64,000 bases of DNA from Mycobacterium sp. 1245111.1 (GCF_001673405.1 NZ_LZLV01000112.1:1-64000), one strand, 5' to 3'. Shown: positions 43,856 to 54,766, numbered from the stretch's first letter. Notes: generated by a model not told the origin, from the sequence alone. Translations and numbers: made by a program.

Positions 43856-44079
43856 CAGACGTCCGGCTACCCAAACCCGGTGACGCGATCACCGAAGCCG
43901 AGGTCACTGAGTTCTTCGTCGAGGACGGTGCAATCGTCAGCGAGGGCGAACCGCTGTATTCGATCGCCACCGACAAGGTCGAGATGGACATCGAGTCTCC
44001 CGCCTCGGGCACATTGTCTTGGAAAGTCGAAGAGGGCGGGACCTACGAGGTCGGCGCACTCATCGCCGTCATTTCATGA
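43852..44079 (+). CDS. Stand-alone lipoyl-domain protein
   Basis: 75 aa, GTG start overlapping the E1 stop by 4 bp. It is a single lipoyl/biotinyl domain. The lipoylation site is Lys42 in Ala-Thr-Asp-Lys-Val-Glu-Met-Asp, with the usual Gly-Asp-Ala near the start and Gly-Thr-Leu-Ser-Trp-Lys-Val after it. Unlike E2 proteins it has no peripheral-subunit-binding or acyltransferase domain and ends right after the fold, with no sign of frameshift. It could shuttle an acyl group from the fused E1 to an E2 or E3 encoded elsewhere. Confidence 0.9.
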   Translation: MTDVRLPKPGDAITEAEVTEFFVEDGAIVSEGEPLYSIATDKVEMDIESPASGTLSWKVEEGGTYEVGALIAVIS

Positions 44080-44930
44080 CCGCGCTGCCCGCCCACGTCG
44101 ACCTCGCGGCGGACGAACTGTCCGCGACGATCCACGGTGACACGCTGACGGTCACGATCAATCGGCCTGAGAAGCGAAACGCGTTGACGGCGGACGGCTA
44201 TCACGGGATCAAACGTGCCGCGATGATCGTGGCCGACGAACCAACGCTGAACTTCCTGGTGATCACCGGCACCGGCGACGTGTTCTGTGCCGGCGGAGAC
44301 ATGAACGCGATCGGAAACCCCGATCGGCGGTGGGATGCATTCACCGAGGCGTACGACGCGACCCCGTTCGAGACGCTGGGCAAGATCCCGAAGATCGTGG
44401 TGTGCGCGGTCAATGGACTGGCACTCGGCGGCGGGCTTGTCATGACGCTCTACGCCGACCTGGTCATCGCCTCCGATCGCGCCCGGCTACGCGTACCGGA
44501 TCTGACGCGCGGTGTCTACGAGGCATTCATCGCCGCGCGGATCCCGCAACGCATCGGCACTTTACGGGCGAATCACCTCATTTATGGCAACGACTGGATC
44601 GAGGCTGCTGAGGCCGAGCGACTCGGGCTGGTCGGCAAAGTGGTGCCGCACGACTCGCTCAGGGTGGAGACCGCCGCGTTGCTCGACCGGGTGCGCAATA
44701 CCGGGCCGGCCGCCCGCGCCTCGATGAAGCGGGAGATGTTCCGCGCACTACCGCCGGTCGACGTCTCCGGCTACTGGGCGTCGATGGGCACGGCCGAACA
44801 GATCGAGGCCTTCACCGCTTTCCTGCACAAGCGGCCACCGGACTGGCCGACGACCTCCGACCGCGAGGCATTCGTCGCGACCCGCCGACCCGCCTGGGCA
44901 ACAGACGACCAAGACATCCGAAAGGGCTGA
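44076..44930 (+). CDS. Enoyl-CoA hydratase/isomerase family protein
   Basis: 284 aa from the ATG at 44076 (ATGA overlap with the lipoyl gene). Crotonase motifs: Asn-Arg-Pro-Glu-Lys-Arg-Asn-Ala, Phe-Cys-Ala-Gly-Gly-Asp, Ala-Leu-Gly-Gly-Gly-Leu. The catalytic loop is Val-Pro-Asp-Leu-Thr-Arg-Gly-Val, lacking the canonical Glu. The C-terminus is somewhat long with a Pro-rich end. Tight coupling to the lipoyl and E1 genes suggests that its product or substrate is the compound cleaved by that system. Confidence 0.87.
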   Translation: MTALPAHVDLAADELSATIHGDTLTVTINRPEKRNALTADGYHGIKRAAMIVADEPTLNFLVITGTGDVFCAGGDMNAIGNPDRRWDAFTEAYDATPFETLGKIPKIVVCAVNGLALGGGLVMTLYADLVIASDRARLRVPDLTRGVYEAFIAARIPQRIGTLRANHLIYGNDWIEAAEAERLGLVGKVVPHDSLRVETAALLDRVRNTGPAARASMKREMFRALPPVDVSGYWASMGTAEQIEAFTAFLHKRPPDWPTTSDREAFVATRRPAWATDDQDIRKG

Positions 44931-46698
<1,768 letters not shown>

Positions 46699-46699
<1 letters not shown>

Positions 46700-47460
46700 T
46701 GGGCACGTCGGAGGAGCCGCTGGTCGTGGTCGAAGACCGCGACGGTGTCGCGCTGATCCTGCTGAACCGCCCCGCCCAGCGGAACTCGCTGCGTTATGAA
46801 TCCTGGACCGAGCTCTCGGCCGCGCTGTCGGGTCTCTCGGCCGCGCAGGGCATCGTGGTCGCAGGTACGGCGGGATTCTTCTGTGCGGGGGGTGATCTGA
46901 AATCCGGCCCGGCCCACGGCGACGGACCGATGGGGCCGGCGGGACGGGTCGAGCATGCGCAGCGGGTCATGGCGCAGTTGCGCGACAGCGCGGTCCCGAC
47001 AATCGCCGCAGTCGAGGGGGCGGCGGTCGGTCTCGGGTGGAGTCTCGCGCTGGCGTGCGATCTAGTGATCGCCGCGCGCGATGCCTTTTTCTCCGCACCG
47101 TTCGTGGCACGCGCAGTGGTGCCCGACGGCGGGCTGGCATGGCGCTTGACCCAGCAACTGGGTCGACACCGAGCGTCGTCGCTGCTATTGCGTGGCAATC
47201 GGCTACCAGCCGCCGAGGCCCATCGGATGGGCCTTGTCACCGATCTCGCCGAGCCCGGTGCCGCGATCGACGACGCCGTCACGACCGTCCGCGAACTCTC
47301 GGAGGCAGACGCCGGCGCGGTCGAACTGACCAAGCGCCTCATCGCGTCTGTGGAAGCCGCCCAATTGGCGTCGTTCCACCCGTTGGAACTGGCGGTTGCT
47401 ACCGTCGCGCAGCACCGCTCGGCCGCGTCCACAGGCAGGACGAATTTCGGTAGCTCGTAA
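46699..47460 (+). CDS. Enoyl-CoA hydratase/isomerase family protein
   Basis: 253 aa from the ATG at 46699, sharing one base with the preceding stop (TAATG). Motifs: Asn-Arg-Pro-Ala-Gln-Arg-Asn-Ser, Phe-Cys-Ala-Gly-Gly-Asp, and Val-Val-Pro-Asp-Gly-Gly-Leu-Ala-Trp in the catalytic loop. The Pro-Asp-Gly-Gly pattern is that of isomerase-type crotonases. Last gene of the operon; operator site 11 follows its stop at once. Confidence 0.88.
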
Positions 47461-47466
47461 CTGTAG

Positions 47467-47500
47467 TGCAATTGAACAATATTTGTAATAGTGTTCTGCA
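47467..47500 (-). promoter_or_regulatory. Shared regulon operator upstream of a P450-LLM-P450 operon (site 11)
   Basis: Minus-strand reading TATTAC-N7-GTTCAATTG. Its core of 17 bases (CAAATATTGTTCAATTG) is identical to site 1 of the mce operon. It ends only about 17 bp before the P450 start at 47517, so a bound repressor would block the promoter. Confidence 0.68.
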
Positions 47501-47516
47501 AGGAAGGATGGTGTCG

Positions 47517-48713
47517 ATGACCACGACGGACCTGCGCTGGGATCCTTTCGACCGCACCTTGCACGCCGAGCCCTATTCAGCGTGGAAGCGCATGCGTAAC
47601 GAAGCGCCGGTGTACTACAACGCCGAGTACGACTTCTATGCCCTGAGCAGGTTCGACGACGTGATGGCGGCGTCACTGGACACCGATTCCTTCTCGTCCG
47701 AACACGGAATCACTCTCGACATGATCACCGAAGATCCCTGGGGATCCCCCAAGGCGATGATCATGATGGACCCGCCCGACCACACGTACATGCGGAAGAT
47801 GGTCAACCGCACGTTCTTTCGTAGCCGGATCGCCAAACTCGAGGATCACATTCGTCAGCTGTGTCGGGGCTACCTAGATCAGCATGTGGGGACCCCAGGA
47901 TTCGACTACGTCCGCGACTTCTCCGCCAAGCTCCCGGTCATGGTGATCAGCTCACTGCTGGGATTTCCTGAGAAAGACCACGACAACCTGCGCGAGTGGT
48001 CCGATGCCCAGGTCCATCGCGACGAGGGTAACCCCGAGCGCAACGCCGCGGGGGACGAGGCTTCGGCCAAGTTGTTCGATTACTACCGCCAGCAGATCGA
48101 GCTACGACGTCAACATCGTACGGCCGACATTGTCAGCGACCTGATGGATTCCGATCTCGTCCTGCCCAACGTCGACCCACGCCGCCTCGATGACGGCGAG
48201 CTGCTCGTCTTTATCGCGATGGTCAACGTCGCAGGCAACGAGACGGTCGCGCGACTCCTGGGATGGGCGGCCCTGACGCTGGCGCGAAACGCTGACCAAC
48301 GCGCCAAGCTTGTAGCCGATCCGGGACTGATCGGTGGTGCGGTAGAAGAACTACTCCGCTACGACGCACCGTCGCCCATACAGGGACGATTCACGTTGCG
48401 CGACACCACCTATCACGACACGGTGATCCCCGCCGGATCGAAGGTGGCGTTGCTGACCGGCTCAGCGGGTCGCGACGAACGTCAATACGAGAACCCGGAC
48501 ACCTTCGACGTCACCCGAACGGGCATCCGGCACATCAGTTTCGGGCACGGCTCGCACTTTTGCCTGGGTGCCGCTCTGGCCCGACTCGAAGCCAGGGTAG
48601 CTCTCGAGGAGACACTCAAGCGATTCCCGACGTGGACCGTCGATGAAGCCGCCGTCGAATATGTCCACACCAACTCGGTCAGGGGTCCGGCGAGCGTACC
48701 CATCGCGTTGTGA
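47517..48713 (+). CDS. Cytochrome P450
   Basis: 398 aa. The ATG at 47517 has AAGGAAGG about 9 bp upstream; the ATG at 47508 directly touches that sequence and is less likely. Motifs: I-helix Val-Ala-Gly-Asn-Glu-Thr-Val, ExxR as Glu-Glu-Leu-Leu-Arg, haem loop Phe-Gly-His-Gly-Ser-His-Phe-Cys with Cys349. A soluble P450, first in a three-gene operon with an LLM oxidoreductase and a second P450. Confidence 0.94.
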   Translation: MTTTDLRWDPFDRTLHAEPYSAWKRMRNEAPVYYNAEYDFYALSRFDDVMAASLDTDSFSSEHGITLDMITEDPWGSPKAMIMMDPPDHTYMRKMVNRTFFRSRIAKLEDHIRQLCRGYLDQHVGTPGFDYVRDFSAKLPVMVISSLLGFPEKDHDNLREWSDAQVHRDEGNPERNAAGDEASAKLFDYYRQQIELRRQHRTADIVSDLMDSDLVLPNVDPRRLDDGELLVFIAMVNVAGNETVARLLGWAALTLARNADQRAKLVADPGLIGGAVEELLRYDAPSPIQGRFTLRDTTYHDTVIPAGSKVALLTGSAGRDERQYENPDTFDVTRTGIRHISFGHGSHFCLGAALARLEARVALEETLKRFPTWTVDEAAVEYVHTNSVRGPASVPIAL

Positions 48714-48767
48714 GGACCGCTGGGAGAACGCTCTCGCCAAGCCGGTGGCGATGACCGAGGTGACACG

Positions 48768-49697
48768 GTGAAGTTCGTACTGACCCATCCGATGCACACC
48801 CATCCCTATCGCCCGGAGCTGGTAGCGGGCGACGGCGTGGCGCAGGTCGCGCGGGCGGCGGAACGAGCCGGCTTCTATGGATTCGGCTTCACTGACCATC
48901 CAGCGCCAACTCAGCGGTGGCTCGACTCGGGCGGTCACGATGCGCTCGAGCCGTTCGTCGCGATGGCCTACGCTGCAGCTGTCACCTCGACCTTGCGGTT
49001 CATTCCCAACCTGATCGTGCTCCCTTATCGCAACCCGCTATTGGTTGCCAAGGCCGGCGCGACGCTCGACGTGCTCTCCGCAGGGCGTTTCACGCTGGCC
49101 GTCGGGGTCGGCTACCTGAAGGGTGAATTCGCTGCGCTGGGAGTCGATTACGACGAGCGAGCCGCAATAGTCGACGAGGCACTACAGGTGATTCGACTCA
49201 TCTGGTCAGGGGACGACGTGACCTTCACTGGTCGCCATTTGGAGCTGTTCGGTATCACCGCCCATCCGCGGCCGCAGGTGTGCCCGCCGATCTGGATCGG
49301 CGGCAATACCTCAGCCGCTCGACGCCGGGTGGTGGCACACGGCGACGGGTGGTGCCCGTTCGCTGCACCGGCCATGCTGGCGAAAGTTACTAAGACGGCC
49401 ACCATGGACGCCGACGCGGGATTGGTCGCCGGCATCGAGGATCTTCGCCGCCGCTGTGATGCCGCTGGGCGGGACTTCTCGGGCGTCGAAATCACCTTCA
49501 ATGGACTGCCTGGCACGCCTGGCACGCCGACCTTCAACGCGGACGCCTACCTCGCCGAGGTGGAAAGGCTTGCGGAGCTTGGGGTCACGGCAATCCAGTT
49601 GAGTGTGCCCGGTGACGGACTGGCCCATGCGGTAGAGGCGATCGAGGAGTTCGGGGAGACCGTGATGAGACACGACCGTGAGGAAGTCACCTCGTGA
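48768..49697 (+). CDS. LLM class F420-dependent oxidoreductase-like protein
   Basis: 309 aa, GTG start. It has Lys-Phe-Val-Leu-Thr-His-Pro, Phe-Gly-Phe-Thr-Asp-His-Pro, Leu-Asp-Val-Leu-Ser-Ala-Gly-Arg-Phe and Gly-Val-Gly-Tyr-Leu-Lys-Gly-Glu-Phe, which is the pattern of mycobacterial F420-dependent LLM enzymes. Asp-His instead of Glu-His-His sets it apart from the enzyme at 40215. It probably oxidises an alcohol or reduces a double bond using F420. Its stop overlaps the next P450 start by 4 bp. Confidence 0.86.
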   Translation: MKFVLTHPMHTHPYRPELVAGDGVAQVARAAERAGFYGFGFTDHPAPTQRWLDSGGHDALEPFVAMAYAAAVTSTLRFIPNLIVLPYRNPLLVAKAGATLDVLSAGRFTLAVGVGYLKGEFAALGVDYDERAAIVDEALQVIRLIWSGDDVTFTGRHLELFGITAHPRPQVCPPIWIGGNTSAARRRVVAHGDGWCPFAAPAMLAKVTKTATMDADAGLVAGIEDLRRRCDAAGRDFSGVEITFNGLPGTPGTPTFNADAYLAEVERLAELGVTAIQLSVPGDGLAHAVEAIEEFGETVMRHDREEVTS

Positions 49698-50992
49698 AGA
49701 TCAGTAAGCCACTGACCGATCGAGGTGCGCTCTTCACGCCCCTCGTATCTGCGGTCGGGTTGAACCTCGCAGCCAACGCACGTGTGTGGCGCCGGGGTCA
49801 TCGGGCCTGGAAGGGGGCGGTTAACACCGACTACGACCCGCTGGATCGGGCGACGGCCGCGCAGCCATTCGAAGCGTTTCGTGCACTGCACAGCGCAGGG
49901 CGGGTGCACTACAACCCCAAGCGTGCGACGTGGATCTTGTGCAGGCACGAGGATGTACGAGCCGCGCTGCGGGACACCGACGCGGTCACCAGCACGCAGG
50001 GCGTGACTCGGATGAGGATTTCCGCTCCTGTCCTTGTGTTGTCAGACGGTGCGGAGCACACCCGACTGCGCAAGCAAGTCCAGCCCGGCTTCAGCAAGGG
50101 CGCGATGGCGAGTTGGCAGGAGATGACGGACAAACTCGCTGCCGAGCTGGTGTCCGACGTCCTTGCCAACCCCGGGTGCGATGTCGTGGAGCGGCTGACC
50201 ATACCCATGCCGATGCGGATGATCGCCCACATCCTCGGCATCCCGGATGCCGACGTCGGACAGTTCCGTGCCTGGTCTGAGGCGGGCATGCACATCGTGG
50301 ATTTCGAGGCGACCCGACACGGGGTTGTTCGCTCCGCGAAAGCCGTCGCGTCACTGGCGGCTCTGCGGCGCTACTTCTTGCGACAGTTCGCAAGTGGTGG
50401 ATTGAAGAGCTCCGACACTGTGCTGGGAAGACTGCTCGCGCATACCGATGACGGATCACTGACCGACGACCAGTTGTTCTATATCGCCATGCTGTTACTC
50501 ATCGCAGGCAACGAGACGACGACGAATCTCCTCGGTGGGATGTTCGACACCTTGGCGCACAATCCGGTGCAGTTCGAGCTGATCCGGGCGAATCCCCAAC
50601 TGATTCCGATGGCGGTCGAGGAGCAGCTGCGAATATCCACACCGATCCAAAACCTCTATCGCTACACGCGCGCCGACTACAAGGTTGGCGAGGTGACCAT
50701 ACCGGTGGGCTCACGGATCATGCTCAACTTCGCGGCGGCCAATCGCGATCCGTTGGTGTTCGACGAACCCGATGAGTATCGCGCAGACCGAAACCCACGC
50801 AATCACATCGCCTTCGGGTACGGCGCACACATGTGTGTCGGCGCGCCGTTGGCGCGCATGGAGGCCCAAGCCGTACTTCGCGAGCTGGTCAGCCAGGCAT
50901 CAGCCATCGCGCCGGCCGGAGACGCCATCTGGTCGACCAACACATCGTTGCGCGGACCGACCCGCCTTCCGATCACACTGACGCGCGCGTAG
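49694..50992 (+). CDS. Cytochrome P450
   Basis: 432 aa from a GTG coupled to the LLM gene (GTGA). It is ~30 residues longer at the N-terminus than the other three P450s here, with a non-membrane basic segment. Motifs: Ile-Ala-Gly-Asn-Glu-Thr-Thr, ExxR as Glu-Glu-Gln-Leu-Arg, haem loop Phe-Gly-Tyr-Gly-Ala-His-Met-Cys with Cys381. Tight coupling to an F420-type oxidoreductase suggests consecutive steps. Confidence 0.94.
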   Translation: MKISKPLTDRGALFTPLVSAVGLNLAANARVWRRGHRAWKGAVNTDYDPLDRATAAQPFEAFRALHSAGRVHYNPKRATWILCRHEDVRAALRDTDAVTSTQGVTRMRISAPVLVLSDGAEHTRLRKQVQPGFSKGAMASWQEMTDKLAAELVSDVLANPGCDVVERLTIPMPMRMIAHILGIPDADVGQFRAWSEAGMHIVDFEATRHGVVRSAKAVASLAALRRYFLRQFASGGLKSSDTVLGRLLAHTDDGSLTDDQLFYIAMLLLIAGNETTTNLLGGMFDTLAHNPVQFELIRANPQLIPMAVEEQLRISTPIQNLYRYTRADYKVGEVTIPVGSRIMLNFAAANRDPLVFDEPDEYRADRNPRNHIAFGYGAHMCVGAPLARMEAQAVLRELVSQASAIAPAGDAIWSTNTSLRGPTRLPITLTRA

Positions 50993-51060
50993 CAGCCGAT
51001 CGAGACCGCAGCGCATAGGTGGCGAGGGTTACGACGAGCGCACGCACGACGGATACAGTC

Positions 51061-51092
51061 ACAACTAGACAATAGAACATCTACTGTACTGC
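51061..51092 (-). promoter_or_regulatory. Shared regulon operator upstream of the SDR-adenylate cyclase operon (site 12)
   Basis: Minus-strand CAGTAC-N7-GTTCTATTGTCTAG, matching the consensus well in both halves. It lies 37-68 bp upstream of the ATG at 51129. Confidence 0.7.
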
Positions 51093-51128
51093 TGTAGATC
51101 CGATCGCCAGATAAGGTGGAGCTCCTTT

Positions 51129-51950
51129 ATGAGCCTGTTTGATGCATTCTCCTACCGAGGTAAGCGCGTACTCGTCGTCGGCGGCGCCACCGGGATGGGC
51201 AACGCCACTGCCCGGCTGGCGCTCGACGTCGGCGCCGACGTCGTCGTGATGGATTACGCCGATTGCGACCTGCCCGGCGTCACGGCGGTTCACGTGAATT
51301 TGGCCGACAAGTGCAGCATCGACGCGGCGCTCACCGAATGTGGTGGGCCAGTGAACGCCCTGTTCGCCTGCGCTGGGGTAGCGGACGGCCCCGGCATCGA
51401 ACGCATCAACTTTATCGGGCACCGTTATCTGATCGAGCGGCTGCGGGCCGAGGACTTCCTGCCGCGGGGCTCCGCGATCGGCTTCATCTCGTCAGCCGCC
51501 GGACTGGCATGGCGGTCGAATATGGCGCAGCTCAACGAGTTTCTCGACATCATGGACTTCGACACGGCGGCCGCGTGGGCGATCGACAACGGTTGCGCGC
51601 ACTACATGTTCACCAAGCAGGCCGTGTGCGCCTACGTCGCACGCGAGGCGATGGACATGATCGCCGACGGTATTCGCATCAACGCGATCTGTCCCGGGCC
51701 CACCGATACCCCGCTCGCTCAGGCGAACGCCGAACTGTGGCTCGATTTCGGCGCCGACTACCGTGCCAAGGTCGGTGTGGCCGCCGCGACTCCGATGGAG
51801 CAGGCTTATCCGCTGCTGTTTCTGTGCAGCGAGGCGGCCAGCGTTGTCAACGGCATTACGCTGGTGACCGATTCGGGCTACCTCAGCGCAGGGATCACGG
51901 AAGCGTTTCCGGCCGGCACCCCGATGGCGAAGATGCTGCTGGACGGGTAG
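51129..51950 (+). CDS. SDR family oxidoreductase (3-alpha-hydroxysteroid dehydrogenase-like type)
   Basis: 273 aa. The cofactor motif is Val-Gly-Gly-Ala-Thr-Gly-Met-Gly. The protein lacks the long alpha-C region and has Ala-Cys-Ala-Gly for NNAG and Tyr-Met-Phe-Thr-Lys at the active site. This shortened layout is like the 3-alpha-HSD/carbonyl reductase group. That hints at a cyclic alcohol substrate, though such enzymes are promiscuous. First gene of a four-gene operon ending in adenylate cyclase. Confidence 0.86.
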   Translation: MSLFDAFSYRGKRVLVVGGATGMGNATARLALDVGADVVVMDYADCDLPGVTAVHVNLADKCSIDAALTECGGPVNALFACAGVADGPGIERINFIGHRYLIERLRAEDFLPRGSAIGFISSAAGLAWRSNMAQLNEFLDIMDFDTAAAWAIDNGCAHYMFTKQAVCAYVAREAMDMIADGIRINAICPGPTDTPLAQANAELWLDFGADYRAKVGVAAATPMEQAYPLLFLCSEAASVVNGITLVTDSGYLSAGITEAFPAGTPMAKMLLDG

Positions 51951-51954
51951 GGCG

Positions 51955-52731
51955 ATGACCGCTGACTTCACCGATCAGGTCGCTGTCATCACCGGCGCGA
52001 GCGGCGGTATCGGGCGCATCCTGGCTCGGCGTTACGCCCAATGCGGCGCGACGGTTGCCCTGGTTGCGCGCCGGCGCGACGAACTCGAGCGGACGGCCGA
52101 TGTCATCGCCGAGGAGGGCGGCGTCGCCTCCATACATGTCGCCGACATCCGGGACGAGGCGCAATGTGGTGACCTCGTCGCCGCCGTGCTCGCCCGCTGG
52201 GGGCGACTCGACGTCCTCGTCAACAATGCGGCCGTGCCTGGCGTCGACCAGTCCGTCTCCGAGGCCACCGTGGCGAACTGGCAGGACGTCCTTGCCACGA
52301 ACCTGGTCGCGCCGATGGTATTGGCACGAGAAGCATTGCGGGCGGCGATGATTCCCGCACGGCGTGGCAACGTCCAATTCGTCTCGTCAGCGGCGGCCCG
52401 CAACGTCCAGCCGCGTAAGGCTCACTACGCCGCGGCCAAGCTGGGCCTGACGGCGCTCGCTCAGACCCTTGCTCTCGAGGTGGGCGCTTTCGGGATTCGG
52501 GTGAACACCCTTGTGGTCGGAAGCGTTGCCGGCGAGCTGTTGGACCGCTACGTCGCGCGTCGTGCCCGAGAGGACGCTCTGGATCCCGGTGAGTTGCGGC
52601 AGCGGCTTGCATCACAAAACAAGTTGCGCCGGCTGGTGCAGCCGGACGAAATCGCCGAGGTCTCGATGTGGCTGGCCTCCGATGCGGCGTCGGCAATCAC
52701 CGGTCAGGACGTCAATGTGACAGGAGGCTGA
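51955..52731 (+). CDS. SDR family oxidoreductase
   Basis: 258 aa, 4 bp after the previous SDR. Motifs: Thr-Gly-Ala-Ser-Gly-Gly-Ile-Gly, Ala-Arg-Arg-Arg-Asp after beta-2 (NADP(H) likely), Asn-Asn-Ala-Ala, Tyr-Ala-Ala-Ala-Lys. Two adjacent SDRs with different cofactor preference could make a ketone and reduce it again, as in an epimerisation. Confidence 0.88.
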   Translation: MTADFTDQVAVITGASGGIGRILARRYAQCGATVALVARRRDELERTADVIAEEGGVASIHVADIRDEAQCGDLVAAVLARWGRLDVLVNNAAVPGVDQSVSEATVANWQDVLATNLVAPMVLAREALRAAMIPARRGNVQFVSSAAARNVQPRKAHYAAAKLGLTALAQTLALEVGAFGIRVNTLVVGSVAGELLDRYVARRAREDALDPGELRQRLASQNKLRRLVQPDEIAEVSMWLASDAASAITGQDVNVTGG

Positions 52732-52733
52732 CG

Positions 52734-53288
52734 GTGTCCCCGCCGGTCGATGACTCTGAGGTCACGGGGCTACTTGCTCGCGACCGCATTCGCGCGCTAC
52801 CGATCCGCTACGCAGCTGCGGTCGAGGCGCGCGACATCAATGCGATGGTCCAGTTGTATTCACCGACAGCACATTTCGGCGCTTATGGACAGGGTCACGA
52901 TGCGCTGCGCAGGTTGATGCTCGACAGTCTCAATGACAGCGTGTTCGCGGTCATCCTGGTGGCCAACCACCTGATCGAGCTGCATGACGAGACGAATGCG
53001 AGCGGCCAGGTGTGGGCGCACTGCTATGCCCAGACCCGCAGGGAGGGCTTTCTCGAGCAGCTCATCAGGTACGACGATCGCTACGAAAGGGTCGACGGGG
53101 AATGGCTTTTCGCGCACCGTCGGCACCGGCTCTGGTATGGCGCCGGACACTCCAAGTCGCCGTTGGCGCAGCCTGCGGCCGAGTGGCCGCGTCGACAGGT
53201 GGGGGTGGGTGACATTCCTTTGTCGGATCCCGATTTCGCCGAGTGGTGGCGAACTCTGCCCAGGGACGATGGGGCACCGTCGTTGTGA
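52734..53288 (+). CDS. NTF2-like/SnoaL-like protein
   Basis: 184 aa from a GTG at 52734 with AGGAGG 6 bp upstream. The pattern Ile-Arg-Tyr-Ala-Ala-Ala-Val-Glu-Ala-Arg-Asp-Ile-Asn-Ala-Met, and Trp-Leu-Phe-Ala-His-Arg-Arg-His at the end of the core, fit the SnoaL_4-like group, also seen at 20866-21543. The last ~50 residues form a polar tail. GTGA overlap with the cyclase gene. Confidence 0.78.
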   Translation: MSPPVDDSEVTGLLARDRIRALPIRYAAAVEARDINAMVQLYSPTAHFGAYGQGHDALRRLMLDSLNDSVFAVILVANHLIELHDETNASGQVWAHCYAQTRREGFLEQLIRYDDRYERVDGEWLFAHRRHRLWYGAGHSKSPLAQPAAEWPRRQVGVGDIPLSDPDFAEWWRTLPRDDGAPSL

Positions 53289-54766
53289 GACTCTGGCCTG
53301 GTCGTGACTTCACGGTCGAGCCTGCTGTGCGGGCCGCGCTGCTGCTCGGTTCGCTGATCCCGAGCATGGTGGGAGCATCGGTAATCGGTGTGATGGCTTC
53401 GCGTGCGTTACCCACCGGGGCCGCCCTGGCCGACCCCTCTGTGCTGCACGTCAACATCATCGCCGCAGTCGTTTACGCGACGATATCGATTCCCGCAGCG
53501 GCGATTTGGGGTTTGTGGTGGACGACAGTGCTCCCCGGGGCATCCGTTGCCGCCCGCCACCGCGTTCTCATGTCGACTCCCGGCCGGCTGACGACTATCA
53601 GCGCCGTAGTGTGGACGACCGGGGCACTCCTGCTCATCTGCGTCAACTCGGCACGACCGTGGCTGGCCACTACCCTGGGCATCTCGACGTTGCTGGCGGC
53701 GACGACCACCGCCACACTGACTTACTGGTGGAGCACGCGCGTCCTGCGATCCCACGTCGCGCCGGTGCTCACCGAGCACCCGCCGGATCGCCGCCGACGT
53801 CCGGGCCTGCGGTTACGGGCAGTGTCCGCCTGGATCGTAGGCACCGGTGTTCCGTTATTGATGATCCTGGTCGTGTGCGCGAGCGCGCTTGTCGTCAATT
53901 ATCCCGGCAACCGGCTGGCGATCGTCGTGCTGAGCCTAGGGGGGGCAGCTGTCGCGAGCGGTCTGACGGTCACCGTTTTCACGGGTGCCATGACCGCCGA
54001 TCCCATCGATGAGTTGCGCAAAGGGATGGCTCGGATCGCAGACGGCGACTACGACGTCACTGTGCCGGTGTTCGACGCCTCCGAGCTGGGGCTGCTGCAG
54101 GCCGGCTTCAACACGATGGCGGGGGGACTGAGGGAGCGTGAGCGCCTGCGTGACTTGTTCGGTAGGCACGTCGGTCGGCAGGTCGCGCGACTGGCGGAGA
54201 CGTCCGCGTCGGCGCAGCTTGGCGGGACCAATTGTGAGGTCGCTGTCGTCTTTGTGGACCTGGTGGGCTCGACGCGGATGGCGTTGGAGCTCGGGCCAGA
54301 TCGGCTCGTGGTCCGACTTAACGAATTCTTTGCCGCCGTCGTCGAAAGCGTTGAACGCCACCAGGGGTGGGTGAACAAGTTCGAAGGAGACGCCGCCCTG
54401 GCGATCTTCGGTGCGCCCGAGCCCATCTCGGACCATGCCGGAGCTGCACTGGCCTCGGCGCGTGAGTTGTCGGCGGCTCTGCGGTCAGCCGAGCCGGGCT
54501 TGGCCGCCGGCATTGGGGTGTCCGCCGGGGCCGTGGTGGCGGGCAATATCGGGGATCCGCGTCGCTACGAATACACCGTGATCGGTGATCCGGTAAACGA
54601 GGCAGCGCGGCTGGCCGAGTATGCGAAAGCCCATGGGGGAGTGGCAGCCTCGGGATCAGCGCTGTACAGTGCCGCGCCCGCGGAGGCCGATCGATGGCGG
54701 CTGGTCTCGTCGCGTGTCCTGCGTGGCCGCGATGCCGCGACCGACATCGCGGTGCCGGCCCCCTAG
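53285..54766 (+). CDS. Membrane adenylate cyclase (class III, HAMP domain)
   Basis: 493 aa. Six hydrophobic segments (residues ~12-245), a HAMP domain (~250-305) and a class III catalytic domain (~320-475). Metal ligands Asp325 (Phe-Val-Asp-Leu-Val) and Asp369 (Phe-Glu-Gly-Asp) are present. Lys365 and Asp435 fit adenine recognition, and Asn438 and Arg442 fit the transition-state contacts, so it should be active and make cAMP. The plan matches mycobacterial six-TM/HAMP cyclases. It is translationally coupled (GTGA) to the catabolic genes and shares its stop-codon bases with the convergent amidohydrolase. Confidence 0.93.
   Translation: MRLWPGRDFTVEPAVRAALLLGSLIPSMVGASVIGVMASRALPTGAALADPSVLHVNIIAAVVYATISIPAAAIWGLWWTTVLPGASVAARHRVLMSTPGRLTTISAVVWTTGALLLICVNSARPWLATTLGISTLLAATTTATLTYWWSTRVLRSHVAPVLTEHPPDRRRRPGLRLRAVSAWIVGTGVPLLMILVVCASALVVNYPGNRLAIVVLSLGGAAVASGLTVTVFTGAMTADPIDELRKGMARIADGDYDVTVPVFDASELGLLQAGFNTMAGGLRERERLRDLFGRHVGRQVARLAETSASAQLGGTNCEVAVVFVDLVGSTRMALELGPDRLVVRLNEFFAAVVESVERHQGWVNKFEGDAALAIFGAPEPISDHAGAALASARELSAALRSAEPGLAAGIGVSAGAVVAGNIGDPRRYEYTVIGDPVNEAARLAEYAKAHGGVAASGSALYSAAPAEADRWRLVSSRVLRGRDAATDIAVPAP

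Noticed and set aside
54763..54766. Shared CTAG as stop codons of both convergent genes, and stops one base apart at 20864/20866
   Set aside because: Compact but common in dense bacterial genomes; probably not functional beyond packing.
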